Position numbers and translations under genes: made by a program. From contig NZ_JANFAK020000033.1 of the NCBI RefSeq assembly GCF_024721315.2, positions 1 through 64,000 of the forward strand: 64,000 nt of DNA, written 5' to 3'. This DNA is from Streptomyces sp. Isolate_45. GTDB lineage: Bacteria > Actinomycetota > Actinomycetes > Streptomycetales > Streptomycetaceae. The notes under the pieces were generated by a model. The model made no database searches. It was given only the letters and a program-made list of their open reading frames with translations, and was not told the DNA's origin. Shown one piece after another: positions 1 to 7,894 of this stretch; position 1 is the first letter of the stretch; the number at the start of each line of letters is the position of its first letter.

Positions 1-95
<95 letters not shown>

Positions 96-1319
96 TTACT
101 GTTCCGCGTCCTCGGCGTTGAGGCCCAGGCCCGGGAGGAGGCCTGGGAGGAGGGGCGGGAGGGTGATGTCCGGCTGGGGGAGCTCGGGGGTCCCCGGGGC
201 GGGCGTGTTCGGAGGGGCCTGCCCCGTCGGCGGGTTCAGCAGGTCGCCCGTGCCGCCCAGGAGACCGCCGCCGGAGGGTGCCGGGGTACGGCTTCCGGTG
301 GACGGCGTCGGGGTGGCCGCGGGTGCCGATGAGGGCGTACTCGAAGCCGACGGCGAGGTCTGCTGTTTGCCGGTGGCCGGGGTGCTCGGCGTGGCCGAGC
401 CGCTCGGCCGGCCGCGGGTCTGCTCCGGGGGCTTCGGTAGCAGGCCCTGGAGCGGGGCGACGTCATCGTCTATGGCCTGGAAGACCGATTCGACCTCGCC
501 CCCGACGTCGGTGAGCTGCGCCGGGAGTTTCTCCCGGAGCTTGCCCCAGGCGTCGCGGTGGGAGCGGGAGAACGAGGACAGGGCCTGGATCGGGCCGAGC
601 GAGCCGTCCCGTTCGTACGCGGCCTGGAGCAGCCGGTGGCCCTGTTCGGCATCGTGCTTCATGCCGGAGAGGGCGCGGCGGATCTCGCCCAGGGATTCGT
701 GGTCGAGTACTCCCGTCCGGCCTCTTTCCATCAGTCGGCGGGCCTCCGACAGGCGGTTCGAGGCCCGGTCGAGGTAGAGCTCACCCCGGTCCGAGTCCTC
801 ATCGGCCATGCCCAGCTTGAGGTCCTCCATGCCCCGTTTGATCGGGTACAGGGAATCACCGGGCAGGGCGTCCGTGCTGGCAGCGGCCACTCCGCTGAAG
901 GCCCCTGCGGCCACACCCACGGTGAGGCCTCCCGCTGCGATGCCCTTGGACCAGCGGGAGCGGGGCCGCAATTTCCGGAGCGACGTCGCCCGGTGGGCGC
1001 CGCGGCCGGTCCGCTGTTCGGGCACCAGAGGGTCCGCGGCGGCACCGCCCCCGGCCCTCTCCTCCATCACCATGGCCTCCATGGCGGCGACGAGCTGGGC
1101 TCGTTGCACCACTTTGACCTCGGGATCCAGCACCGGGCGCGGCATTCTTTCGCCGAGTGCGTTCGCCAGGGCCAACAGCCGGTCGTGGTCGGCAGGTTCG
1201 GCAGGTGCCTCGGACTGCTCGGCCGCCGGGTCCGGTTCTGGGAGATCGGATGGGTTCCGATCCTCCAGGGCCTGGGCGAAGGCGTTCGCCCGCCGGTGCG
1301 GAGTCACGTTCGCGATCAC
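96..1319 (-). CDS. rsbN: Anti-sigma factor RsbN, membrane antagonist of sigma-BldN (DUF5667)
   Basis: 407 aa from a GTG at 1319, chosen because GAGGAGG lies 8 nt upstream; a GTG 9 nt earlier overlaps that ribosome site. The cytoplasmic N-terminal ~120 residues (starting VIANVTPHRR) are followed by one membrane segment at about 124-147, a DUF5667 region at about 150-265, and a long Pro/Ser/Thr-rich tail. In Streptomyces, RsbN binds and inhibits sigma-BldN and is encoded next to it; here it is the next gene downstream of bldN. The identification rests on that linkage, the topology and the DUF5667 region. Its stop is only ~10 bp from the low-quality contig edge, so the last codons deserve caution. 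Confidence 0.9.
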   Translation of the reverse strand: MIANVTPHRRANAFAQALEDRNPSDLPEPDPAAEQSEAPAEPADHDRLLALANALGERMPRPVLDPEVKVVQRAQLVAAMEAMVMEERAGGGAAADPLVPEQRTGRGAHRATSLRKLRPRSRWSKGIAAGGLTVGVAAGAFSGVAAASTDALPGDSLYPIKRGMEDLKLGMADEDSDRGELYLDRASNRLSEARRLMERGRTGVLDHESLGEIRRALSGMKHDAEQGHRLLQAAYERDGSLGPIQALSSFSRSHRDAWGKLREKLPAQLTDVGGEVESVFQAIDDDVAPLQGLLPKPPEQTRGRPSGSATPSTPATGKQQTSPSASSTPSSAPAATPTPSTGSRTPAPSGGGLLGGTGDLLNPPTGQAPPNTPAPGTPELPQPDITLPPLLPGLLPGLGLNAEDAEQ

Positions 1320-1449
1320 TGGCGGCACCTCCTCTCGTCATGACGATCGACTCCCCAAGGTGTCCGGAAGGTTGCCTTCCTTGAGCACGTCCACACTTTC
1401 GGGTGAGCGGCTTCGGGCAGGGCGTGTCCACAGGGAGCCTGCATCCCGC

Positions 1450-1478
1450 ACAACGAGCGGCGCGGCACTTGGGTTACG
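1450..1478 (-). promoter_or_regulatory. Putative sigma-BldN-type promoter for rsbN
   Basis: Reading the minus strand, CGTAAC (1478-1473) and CGTTGT (1455-1450) are separated by 17 nt. They resemble the GTAAC-like -35 and CGTTG-like -10 boxes reported for sigma-BldN targets. The predicted transcript would start about 120 nt before the rsbN GTG. Published work has rsbN under sigma-BldN control, so this fits a feedback loop. The rest of the 1320-1643 gap shows nothing else clear. Confidence 0.55.
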
Positions 1479-1643
1479 GACGAAGGATGATCGGACCACA
1501 GCGTCATCGAGGGGTCACCGGGGGTGAGGTCGTGTCGTCGTTGAGTGTTGTCTTGTGGAGCGTTGTCGTACGGGGTGCGTGGGGCGTGCGCGACGTGCGG
1601 GAGGCACGGGGCGTACGTCGTGTGGGTCGGGTGGGCGGGCGCG

Positions 1644-2450
1644 TCAGCGTGCGTCTTCCGGGAGCAGGCGGGCCAGCGTGCGGACCGCCCTGTACTGGAG
1701 CGTTTTGATGGCCCCCTCGTTCTTCCCCATGACCCGGGCCGTTTCGGCGACCGAGAGGCCCTGGAGGAAGCGGAGGGTGACGCACTCCTGCTGCTGGGGG
1801 TTGAGTTTGCGCACGGCTTCCAGCAGGGCCGCGTTGGAGAGCGACTCCAGGACGGAGTCCTCGGGGCTGCGCTCCACCTCGTTGGCGTCGAGCATCTCGC
1901 CGGTGGTGACCTCCAGGCGGAAGCGGCTGGACTTGAAGTGGTCCGCCACCAGGTTCCGCGCGATGGTCACCAGCCAGGCGCCGAAGTCACGGCCCTGCCA
2001 GGTGAAGGTGGAGATGCGGCGCAGCGCGCGCAGGAAGGTCTCGCTGGTGAGATCCTCCGCGGTCGCCTTGCCGCCGACGCGGTAGTAGATGTAGCGGTAC
2101 ACCGTGTCGCTGTACTGGTCGTAGAGCCGGCCGAAGGCGTCGGCCTCGCCGGCCTGGGCGCGTTCGACCAGGTCCATCATGCGGGCCTGGTCGCTGTCCG
2201 CGGTGGGGCGGCGGGCGGCGGGCGCGGTCGTGCCGGCGGAGCCGGCCGATCCGGAGCCCGCGCGACCGCGTCTGCCCACCGTCGCTCCGCCGTCGGTCAG
2301 GGCGTAGCAAGGACCGGCCGGACCGAGGCCGGCGGGTACGGCGAAGGCGGGGACGGCGTACGCGGTGGGGACGAAGCCACGCAGGTGGTCGAGGACCGTT
2401 GCGCGCAGCGTAGCCAGGCCCGAGGCGTCAACCCCGACAGGTGGGTACAC
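1644..2450 (-). CDS. bldN: ECF sigma factor BldN, aerial-mycelium developmental sigma factor
   Basis: 268 aa from a GTG at 2450 with GGGAG 4 nt upstream. It directs RNA polymerase to genes for aerial hyphae, including chaplins, rodlins and bldM. The N-terminal ~85 residues (YPPVGVDASGLATLRATVLD onward) are the low-complexity extension that in S. coelicolor is removed to mature pro-BldN. Region 2 follows (MMDLVERAQAGEADAFGRLY, YRYIYYRVGG, WLVTIARNLVADHF), and region 4 closes the protein (ECVTLRFLQGLSVAETARVM, GAIKTLQYRAVRTLARLL). Both the extension and core match BldN closely. The gene lies between an HAD hydrolase and rsbN on the same strand, the known Streptomyces arrangement. Confidence 0.96.
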   Translation of the reverse strand: MYPPVGVDASGLATLRATVLDHLRGFVPTAYAVPAFAVPAGLGPAGPCYALTDGGATVGRRGRAGSGSAGSAGTTAPAARRPTADSDQARMMDLVERAQAGEADAFGRLYDQYSDTVYRYIYYRVGGKATAEDLTSETFLRALRRISTFTWQGRDFGAWLVTIARNLVADHFKSSRFRLEVTTGEMLDANEVERSPEDSVLESLSNAALLEAVRKLNPQQQECVTLRFLQGLSVAETARVMGKNEGAIKTLQYRAVRTLARLLPEDAR

Positions 2451-2790
2451 GGGACTCCCAGAGGCAGAGCTTCCATCACGTGCAGTGCGGGACCGTTCAC
2501 CCGTCGTGGCGACAGATGGGCGGTGGCATGCGTTTGAGGAGAATAACGCTTCGTACAGGCAGCGCTACACCCAGTTGTCTAAATCACCGGTTCCGACACT
2601 TCTGTTGCGTGTCCAGGGCATATTCAGGCCCGATTGGTGATCGATTCTTGATCGCTTGGGTGCACGGAATGGAAGCTTCCACGGTGGCTCGCGACCGAGT
2701 GGGGCAGGTCGGAGTGCCGCGCCGAGGGCGCGGGTAGAGGTGAGCGAATGAACGCCGGGCGGGCCGGAATCGGGCCCCGGCCCGGCGTTG
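2451..2790 (-). promoter_or_regulatory. bldN upstream region with terminator of the HAD gene
   Basis: This 340-bp stretch has no gene. AACGCCGGGC (2751-2760) pairs with GCCCGGCGTT (2780-2789) right after the HAD stop, a likely terminator. About 2540-2670 is clearly more AT-rich than its surroundings and probably holds the bldN promoter and a long untranslated leader. I could not fix -35/-10 boxes or a convincing BldD site. Confidence 0.5.
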
Positions 2791-3744
2791 CTACTTGCGG
2801 CGGCGGTGGAGGGCGATGGCGGCGGCCGTGCCGCCCGCGATCGCGCCGACCCCGGCGGCCGCCGGGACGCCGACCTTCACGGCCTTGCGGCCGGTCCGAT
2901 AGTCGCGCAGCCGCCAGTCGTTGGTGCGGGCGTGCTTGCGCAGTTTTGTATCGGGATTGATCGCGTACGGGTGCCCGACCAGCGACAGCATCGGAATGTC
3001 GTTGTGCGAATCGCTGTACGCCGCGCAGCGGGCGAGGTCGAGGTCCTCGGCGGCCGCCAGGGCGCGCACCGCCTCCGCCTTGGCGGGGCCGTGCAGGGGT
3101 TCGCCGACCAGGCGGCCGGTGTAGATGCCGTCCACGGACTCGGCGACGGTGCCCAGGGCCCCGGTCAGGCCGAGGCGGCGGGCGATGATCGTGGCCGTCT
3201 CGACGGGGGCGGCGGTGACGAGCCAGACCTTCTGGCCGGCGTCGAGGTGGGCCTGGGCCAGGGCGCGGGTGCCCGGCCAGATCCGCTCCGCCATGTACTC
3301 GTCGTAGATCTCCTCGCCGATCGACATGAGCTCGGAGACCTTGTGGCCCTTGACGATGGACAGGGCGCTGTCGCGGGCGTCCTGCATGTGCTCGGGGTCC
3401 TCGACGCCGGCGAGTCGGAACCAGGCCTGCTGCCAGGCGAAGCGGGCCAGTTCGCGGCGGCGGAAGAACTCGCGCTTGTAGAGGCCGCGGCCGAAGTGGA
3501 AGATCGCGGCGCCCTGCATGACGGTGTTGTCGAGGTCGAAGAAGGCGGCGGCGAGGTCGTCCCCGGGGACCGGGAACTCGGGCTCGGCGGCTTCCGCCTC
3601 GGCTTCCGGTTCCGCGGTCGTGGGGAAAGGTGGCGCTTCCGCCCGCGCGGTCTTGCGGGCGGCCTCGGCCGAGGCCTCGCCTGCCAGCACGCTCCGCGCG
3701 GTGGCGGAGCGCCTACGGGGGGTGAGCCATCCCAGAGCGGCCAT
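2791..3744 (-). CDS. HAD-IB family phosphatase, SerB-like, C-terminal membrane anchor
   Basis: 317 aa from ATG 3744; the open frame runs further upstream but crosses the divergent promoter and the glutaredoxin gene. After a low-complexity N-terminus rich in Ala and Glu, HAD motif I appears as FFDLDNTVMQGAA. Motif II is WLVTAAPVE, and motifs III/IV lie in KAEAVRALAAAEDL and AAYSDSHNDIPML. The end (VGVPAAAGVGAIAGGTAAAI then RRRK) is a hydrophobic segment with a basic stop, suggesting a membrane anchor. The subfamily hydrolyses phosphomonoesters such as phosphoserine; the true substrate cannot be read from the sequence. It is divergent from the glutaredoxin gene and upstream of bldN. Confidence 0.88.
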   Translation of the reverse strand: MAALGWLTPRRRSATARSVLAGEASAEAARKTARAEAPPFPTTAEPEAEAEAAEPEFPVPGDDLAAAFFDLDNTVMQGAAIFHFGRGLYKREFFRRRELARFAWQQAWFRLAGVEDPEHMQDARDSALSIVKGHKVSELMSIGEEIYDEYMAERIWPGTRALAQAHLDAGQKVWLVTAAPVETATIIARRLGLTGALGTVAESVDGIYTGRLVGEPLHGPAKAEAVRALAAAEDLDLARCAAYSDSHNDIPMLSLVGHPYAINPDTKLRKHARTNDWRLRDYRTGRKAVKVGVPAAAGVGAIAGGTAAAIALHRRRK

Positions 3745-3843
3745 GACGCGAGCATAGCCATTGTGTTCGGGAGTTCCCGAACCGCCGGGAAACGGGGTGG
3801 TTAACACTTCGGGGCCCCCGCCCCGACGCGGGACAATGAGGAC

Positions 3844-4122
3844 ATGAGTCCTCTGCTGCGCCGTAAGGAAAAGAAGCGTCCCGACGAGCGGATGGTCACG
3901 CTCATCGGGAAGCCGGGGTGCCACCTTTGTGACGACGCCCAGGAAGTGATCGAGAAGGTCTGCGCCGAGACGGGTGCACAGTGGGAGAAGAAGGACATCT
4001 CGCAGGACGAGGAGCTGTACCGGCTGCACTGGGAGCAGATTCCGGTCGTGCTCGTCGACGGCGAGCAGCACACCTTCTGGAGGGTGAACCCGGACCGGCT
4101 GCGGCGGGCGTTGGGGGCCTGA
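3844..4122 (+). CDS. Glutaredoxin-like thiol-disulfide protein
   Basis: 92 aa. A basic N-terminal stretch precedes a small thioredoxin fold beginning VTLIGKPGCHLCDDA, with the redox pair CHLC at about residues 27-30. The cis-proline is in EQIPVVLVDG, followed by HTFWRVNPDRLRRAL. The family (glutaredoxin-like, DUF836 type) reduces disulfides or senses redox state; partners are unknown. It sits just upstream of rex. A 270-bp gap containing the rex promoter separates the two, so they need not be cotranscribed. Confidence 0.9.
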   Translation: MSPLLRRKEKKRPDERMVTLIGKPGCHLCDDAQEVIEKVCAETGAQWEKKDISQDEELYRLHWEQIPVVLVDGEQHTFWRVNPDRLRRALGA

Positions 4123-4300
4123 CCGTCCCGGCCGTTACCATCATGGGCGATTTATGGGGACACGGGGGCGTATTGATGAGGAGTGTGCGCGGTTTTGCCC
4201 CCTTCTGGATTTGAACGGGTTCGGCCCGTTCTCGGTCCTACCCCCGGTCGTCCGGCCCGCGTGACCCCGGTCACTTTGGCCGGACAAAGCGGACACAATC

Positions 4301-4330
4301 TTTGTGCACGCGTTCACAAAGACATAGCCT
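4301..4330 (+). promoter_or_regulatory. Rex operator (ROP) within the rex-hem promoter
   Basis: TTGTGCACGCGTTCACAA (4302-4319) matches the Rex operator consensus TTGTGAANNNNTTCACAA except at the third-last base of the left arm. TTTGTG (4301-4306) and TAGCCT (4325-4330) are 18 nt apart and could be the -35 and -10, so Rex would block polymerase directly. Rex autoregulation of rex-hemACD through such a site is established in S. coelicolor: high NADH releases Rex and induces the operon. Confidence 0.93.
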
Positions 4331-4395
4331 GCATTCGACGGGGCGGTCCTGGGACAAGAGGCCGCCTGCAGCCCCGCTCATCCCGCAGGAGCATC

Positions 4396-5211
4396 GTGGC
4401 AACTGGCCGAACTCACCGACCGGCGACCCGCAGCCGAGGTATTCCCGAGGCCACTGTCGCCCGGCTTCCGCTGTACTTGCGTGCCCTCACCGCGCTCTCC
4501 GAGCGATCGGTGCCCACGGTGTCCTCCGAGGAACTCGCGACCGCCGCCGGAGTCAACTCGGCGAAGCTGCGCAAGGACTTCTCGTACCTCGGTTCCTACG
4601 GTACCCGGGGCGTCGGCTACGACGTCGAGTACCTCGTCTACCAGATCTCCCGCGAGCTCGGACTGACCCAGGACTGGCCGGTCGTCATCGTCGGCATCGG
4701 TAACCTCGGCGCCGCCCTGGCCAACTACGGCGGTTTCGCCTCCCGCGGCTTCCGCGTGGCGGCGCTGATCGACGCCGATCCCGCCATGGCCGGGAAGATG
4801 GTCGCCGGCATGCCCGTGCGGCACACCGACGAGCTCGAGGCGATCATCGAGGACAACGGCGTCTCGATCGGGGTCATCGCGACGCCGGCCGGCGCCGCGC
4901 AGCAGGTGAGCGAGCGGCTGATCGCCGCGGGCGTCACCTCCATCCTGAACTTCGCGCCGACGGTGCTGTCCGTGCCCGAGGGCGTCGACGTGCGCAAGGT
5001 CGACCTGTCGATCGAGCTCCAGATCCTGGCGTTCCACGAGCAGCGCAAGGCCGGTGAGGGCGCGGCCGCGGCCGCCGAGGAGCTCACGGGTCCGGCCACC
5101 GGCACCGGGGCCGCTCCGGCCGCCGCCGTCGTGCCGCCGGCCGGGCGGGCCGCCGCCGCCGCGCGCAAGGGCGGTCCCGAGGGTGACGTCCCGGCGGTGA
5201 TGCCGGCATGA
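4396..5211 (+). CDS. rex: Redox-sensing transcriptional repressor Rex
   Basis: 271 aa from GTG 4396, with CAGGAG 4 nt upstream; the frame is open further upstream but that crosses the operator. The winged helix is at about 20-80 (PEATVARLPLYLRALTAL, AAGVNSAKLRKDFSYLGSYG). The NAD(H)-binding Rossmann domain carries VVIVGIGNLGAALANYGGF. The domain-swap helix is SIELQILAFHEQRK. A ~55-residue Ala/Pro-rich tail after that is not needed for the fold. It represses respiratory and haem genes when NADH/NAD+ is low. hemA starts inside its stop codon (ATGA), so the two are translationally coupled. Confidence 0.97.
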   Translation: MATGRTHRPATRSRGIPEATVARLPLYLRALTALSERSVPTVSSEELATAAGVNSAKLRKDFSYLGSYGTRGVGYDVEYLVYQISRELGLTQDWPVVIVGIGNLGAALANYGGFASRGFRVAALIDADPAMAGKMVAGMPVRHTDELEAIIEDNGVSIGVIATPAGAAQQVSERLIAAGVTSILNFAPTVLSVPEGVDVRKVDLSIELQILAFHEQRKAGEGAAAAAEELTGPATGTGAAPAAAVVPPAGRAAAAARKGGPEGDVPAVMPA

Positions 5212-6893
5212 GTCTGCTCGTCGTTGGCCTGAGTCATCGCAGCGCGCCGGTGAGCGTGCTGGAGCGGGCCTCGCTGTCCGCCGATGCCAAGGTCAAGCTG
5301 CTGCACGACACGCTGGCCGCCGAGCCGGCCGCCGAGGCGACGGTCCTGGCCACCTGCAACCGCATCGAGCTGTACGCGGACGTGGACAAGTTCCACGCCG
5401 GTGTCGCCGAGCTGTCGACGCTGCTGGCCCAGCACAGCGGGGTGGCCCTTGAGGAGCTCACCCCGTACCTCTACGTCCACTACGAGGACCGGGCGGTGCA
5501 CCACCTGTTCTCGGTGGCGTGCGGGCTGGACTCCATGGTCGTCGGCGAGGGCCAGATCCTCGGGCAGATCAAGGACGCGCTGGCGCTGGGGCAGGAGCTC
5601 CACACCGCCGGCCGGCTGGTCAACGACCTGTTCCAGCAGGCGCTGCGGGTCGGCAAGCGGGCGCACTCCGAGACCGGGATCGACCGGGCCGGGCAGTCGC
5701 TGGTGACCTTCGGGCTGGAGCAGCTCGCCGTGCGCGAGCCGGTCGGGCAGTGGGCCGCGGGCAAGCGGGCGCTGGTGATCGGCGCCGGTTCGATGTCCTC
5801 GCTGGCCGCCGCCACGCTGGCGCGGGTGGGCGTCGCCGACATCGCGGTGGCGAACCGGACCGCGGAGCGGGCGGAGCGTCTCGCCGAGATTCTGGTTGCC
5901 TCGGGCACCGGTGTGACGGCGCGGGCCGTGACCATGGGCTCGGTCGCCGAGGAACTGACACGTGTTGACGTCGTCGTGTCCTGTACGGGCGCGACGGGCC
6001 TGGTGCTGAGCGCGGACGACGTGTTCGCCGCCGTGTCCGGCGACCCGACGGCGGAGCTCCTCCCGGTCGGCGCCGTCGCGCGGGCCGTGCGGGTGCCCGT
6101 CGCGGAGCCCGCCGGTGGCGATGTACTGGCCCGGCTGGTCGCGGCCGCCGAGGCCGGTCGGCGCATCGCCGACGCCGGGGCCGTACGGACCATCCCGGCC
6201 GCCGAGCCCGACGGCTGTCCGCTGGGGCTGGACGCACCCTCCGGTGACGGCCGCGCCGCGCTGACCGGCGTCGACGCCGACTCCCTCGAACTGCACGGCA
6301 CCTGGGCCGACCAGGGCGAGGCCGCCGCCCAGCGGCAGCCCCGCCGGACGGCGCGCAGCCGGGCGGACGGGGCCCCCGTACGCCTCGCGCTCCTCGACCT
6401 GGCCATGCCGCGGGACATCGACGCCGCGGTGCACCGGATCCCCGGGGTGCGGCTGGTCGACATCGAGTCGCTGGCGGAGACCTCCGCCGACGCCCCGATG
6501 GCGGCCGACGTGGACGCCGTACGTGGGATAGTCGCGGAGGAGGTGGCCGCGTTCGGGGCCGCCCAGCGGGCCGCGCACATCACGCCCACCGTCGTCGCCC
6601 TACGGGCGATGGCCGCCGAGGTCGTCGCCATGGAGGTGGCACGTCTCGACGGGCGCGTACCCGATCTCGACGAACGGCAGCGGGCCGAGGTCACCCAGAC
6701 CGTGCGCCGCGTCGTCGACAAGCTCCTCCACGCGCCGACCGTGCGCGTCAAGCAGCTCGCGAGCGAGCCCGGCGGCGCCGGGTACGCGGAGGCGCTGCGC
6801 GAACTCTTCGACCTCGACCCTCAGACGGTGGCTTCCGTCAGCCGGGCGGACGCGGCCGATCCGAAGAACGACGACCCAGGACGGGCATCATGA
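5208..6893 (+). CDS. hemA: Glutamyl-tRNA reductase
   Basis: 561 aa. It reduces glutamyl-tRNA(Glu) with NADPH to glutamate-1-semialdehyde, the first step of C5 tetrapyrrole synthesis. The catalytic cysteine is Cys50 in ATCNRIELYADV; SVACGLDSMVVGEGQILGQI is the family signature. The NADPH site is ALVIGAGSMSSLAAATLARV, and the dimerisation helices close the protein. An insert of roughly 110 residues, rich in Ala and Asp, lies between VVVSCTGATG and VRLALLDLAMPRDID, so the enzyme is longer than the ~420-aa E. coli form; long actinobacterial forms are usual. It overlaps rex and hemC by 4 nt each. Confidence 0.97.
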   Translation: MSLLVVGLSHRSAPVSVLERASLSADAKVKLLHDTLAAEPAAEATVLATCNRIELYADVDKFHAGVAELSTLLAQHSGVALEELTPYLYVHYEDRAVHHLFSVACGLDSMVVGEGQILGQIKDALALGQELHTAGRLVNDLFQQALRVGKRAHSETGIDRAGQSLVTFGLEQLAVREPVGQWAAGKRALVIGAGSMSSLAAATLARVGVADIAVANRTAERAERLAEILVASGTGVTARAVTMGSVAEELTRVDVVVSCTGATGLVLSADDVFAAVSGDPTAELLPVGAVARAVRVPVAEPAGGDVLARLVAAAEAGRRIADAGAVRTIPAAEPDGCPLGLDAPSGDGRAALTGVDADSLELHGTWADQGEAAAQRQPRRTARSRADGAPVRLALLDLAMPRDIDAAVHRIPGVRLVDIESLAETSADAPMAADVDAVRGIVAEEVAAFGAAQRAAHITPTVVALRAMAAEVVAMEVARLDGRVPDLDERQRAEVTQTVRRVVDKLLHAPTVRVKQLASEPGGAGYAEALRELFDLDPQTVASVSRADAADPKNDDPGRAS

Positions 6894-7894
6894 ACACACG
6901 TCCCGACCGGCCCCTCAGGCTCGGAACGCGGCGGAGCAAGCTGGCCATGTCCCAGTCCGGGCACGTCGCCGAGGCGGTCCGGGCGGTCACCGGCCGACCC
7001 GTGGAACTCGTGGAGATCACGACCTACGGTGACGTGTCCCGCGAGCACCTCTCGCAGATCGGCGGCACCGGCGTGTTCGTCACCGCGCTGCGCGAGGCCC
7101 TCGTGCGCGGCGACGTCGACTTCGCCGTGCACTCGCTGAAGGACCTGCCGACCGCACAGCCCGACGACCTGGTCATCGCGGCCATGCCGAAGCGGGAGGA
7201 CCCGCGCGACGCGCTCGTCGCCCGCGACGGCCTGACCTTCGAGCAGCTCCCCGACGGGGCGCGGATCGGCACCGGTTCGCCCCGGCGCACCTCGCAGCTC
7301 CACGCCTACGCCAAGAGCCTGGGCAAGCGCATCGAGACCGTCGCCATCCGCGGCAACGTCGACACCCGGATCGGATTCGTCCGCTCCGGTGAGCTCGACG
7401 CCGTCGTGCTGGCCGCCGCCGGCCTGAACCGGATCGGCCGCGGCGACGAGGCGACCGACCTCCTGGCGGTCGACAACGTGCTGCCCGCTCCCGGTCAGGG
7501 AGCCCTGGCCGTGGAGTGCCTGGCCTCCGACACGGCCCTCATCGCCGCGCTCGGCGAACTCGACGACCCGCACACCAGGGCCGCCGTGACCGCGGAGCGT
7601 TCCCTGCTCGCCGCCCTGGAGGCCGGCTGCAGCGCACCCGTGGGCGCGCTCGCCGACCTTCCCCCACTCTCGGCTCCGCTCGAGTGGGGGGACCCCCTCG
7701 CCGACGGGCAGATTGTCAATGAAATGCGCCTGCGCGGCGTCGTCGGCACCCTCGACGGCTCGACGCTGGTGCAGCTGTCCACCACCGGACCCGTGCCCCA
7801 GTCGTATGACGAGGCCATGGCGCTCGGCCGCGAACTCGCGGACGAGATGCTGGCCAAGGGCGCGGCCGGTCTTATGGGGGAGCGATCGCTTTGA
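6890..7894 (+). CDS. hemC: Hydroxymethylbilane synthase (porphobilinogen deaminase)
   Basis: 334 aa. It polymerises four porphobilinogens into hydroxymethylbilane. The start is LRLGTRRSKLAMSQSGHVAE. The substrate-binding region includes FAVHSLKDLPT, IGTGSPRRTSQL and AIRGNVDTRI, and the dipyrromethane cofactor cysteine is in LEAGCSAPVGA. Shortly after that cysteine, about 13 residues (LPPLSAPLEWGDP) are encoded by a palindromic insert and lie at a tolerant surface position. The gene overlaps hemA (ATGA) and hemD (TTGA), so the four genes from rex to hemD form one coupled operon. Confidence 0.97.
   Translation: MNTRPDRPLRLGTRRSKLAMSQSGHVAEAVRAVTGRPVELVEITTYGDVSREHLSQIGGTGVFVTALREALVRGDVDFAVHSLKDLPTAQPDDLVIAAMPKREDPRDALVARDGLTFEQLPDGARIGTGSPRRTSQLHAYAKSLGKRIETVAIRGNVDTRIGFVRSGELDAVVLAAAGLNRIGRGDEATDLLAVDNVLPAPGQGALAVECLASDTALIAALGELDDPHTRAAVTAERSLLAALEAGCSAPVGALADLPPLSAPLEWGDPLADGQIVNEMRLRGVVGTLDGSTLVQLSTTGPVPQSYDEAMALGRELADEMLAKGAAGLMGERSL
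7661..7690 (+). repeat. Palindromic element inserted in frame in hemC
   Basis: CCCCCACTC (7661-7669) pairs perfectly with GAGTGGGGG (7682-7690) around a 12-nt loop, TCGGCTCCGCTC. It sits in coding sequence that is otherwise collinear with other HemC proteins. From memory, near-identical palindromes of the CCCCCACTCTCGGCTTCGCTC type are scattered through Streptomyces genomes, so this is probably a copy of a small dispersed repeat. I see no second copy in this window. Confidence 0.6.

Noticed and set aside
2540..2670. A BldD-binding site upstream of bldN
   Set aside because: Nearby sequence such as CTACACCCAGTTGTC does not fit the BldD consensus at enough positions to claim it.
4725..6578. A 617-codon open frame antisense to rex and hemA
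   Set aside because: Rex and HemA are certain from motifs, overlaps and the ROP site, so this is a shadow.
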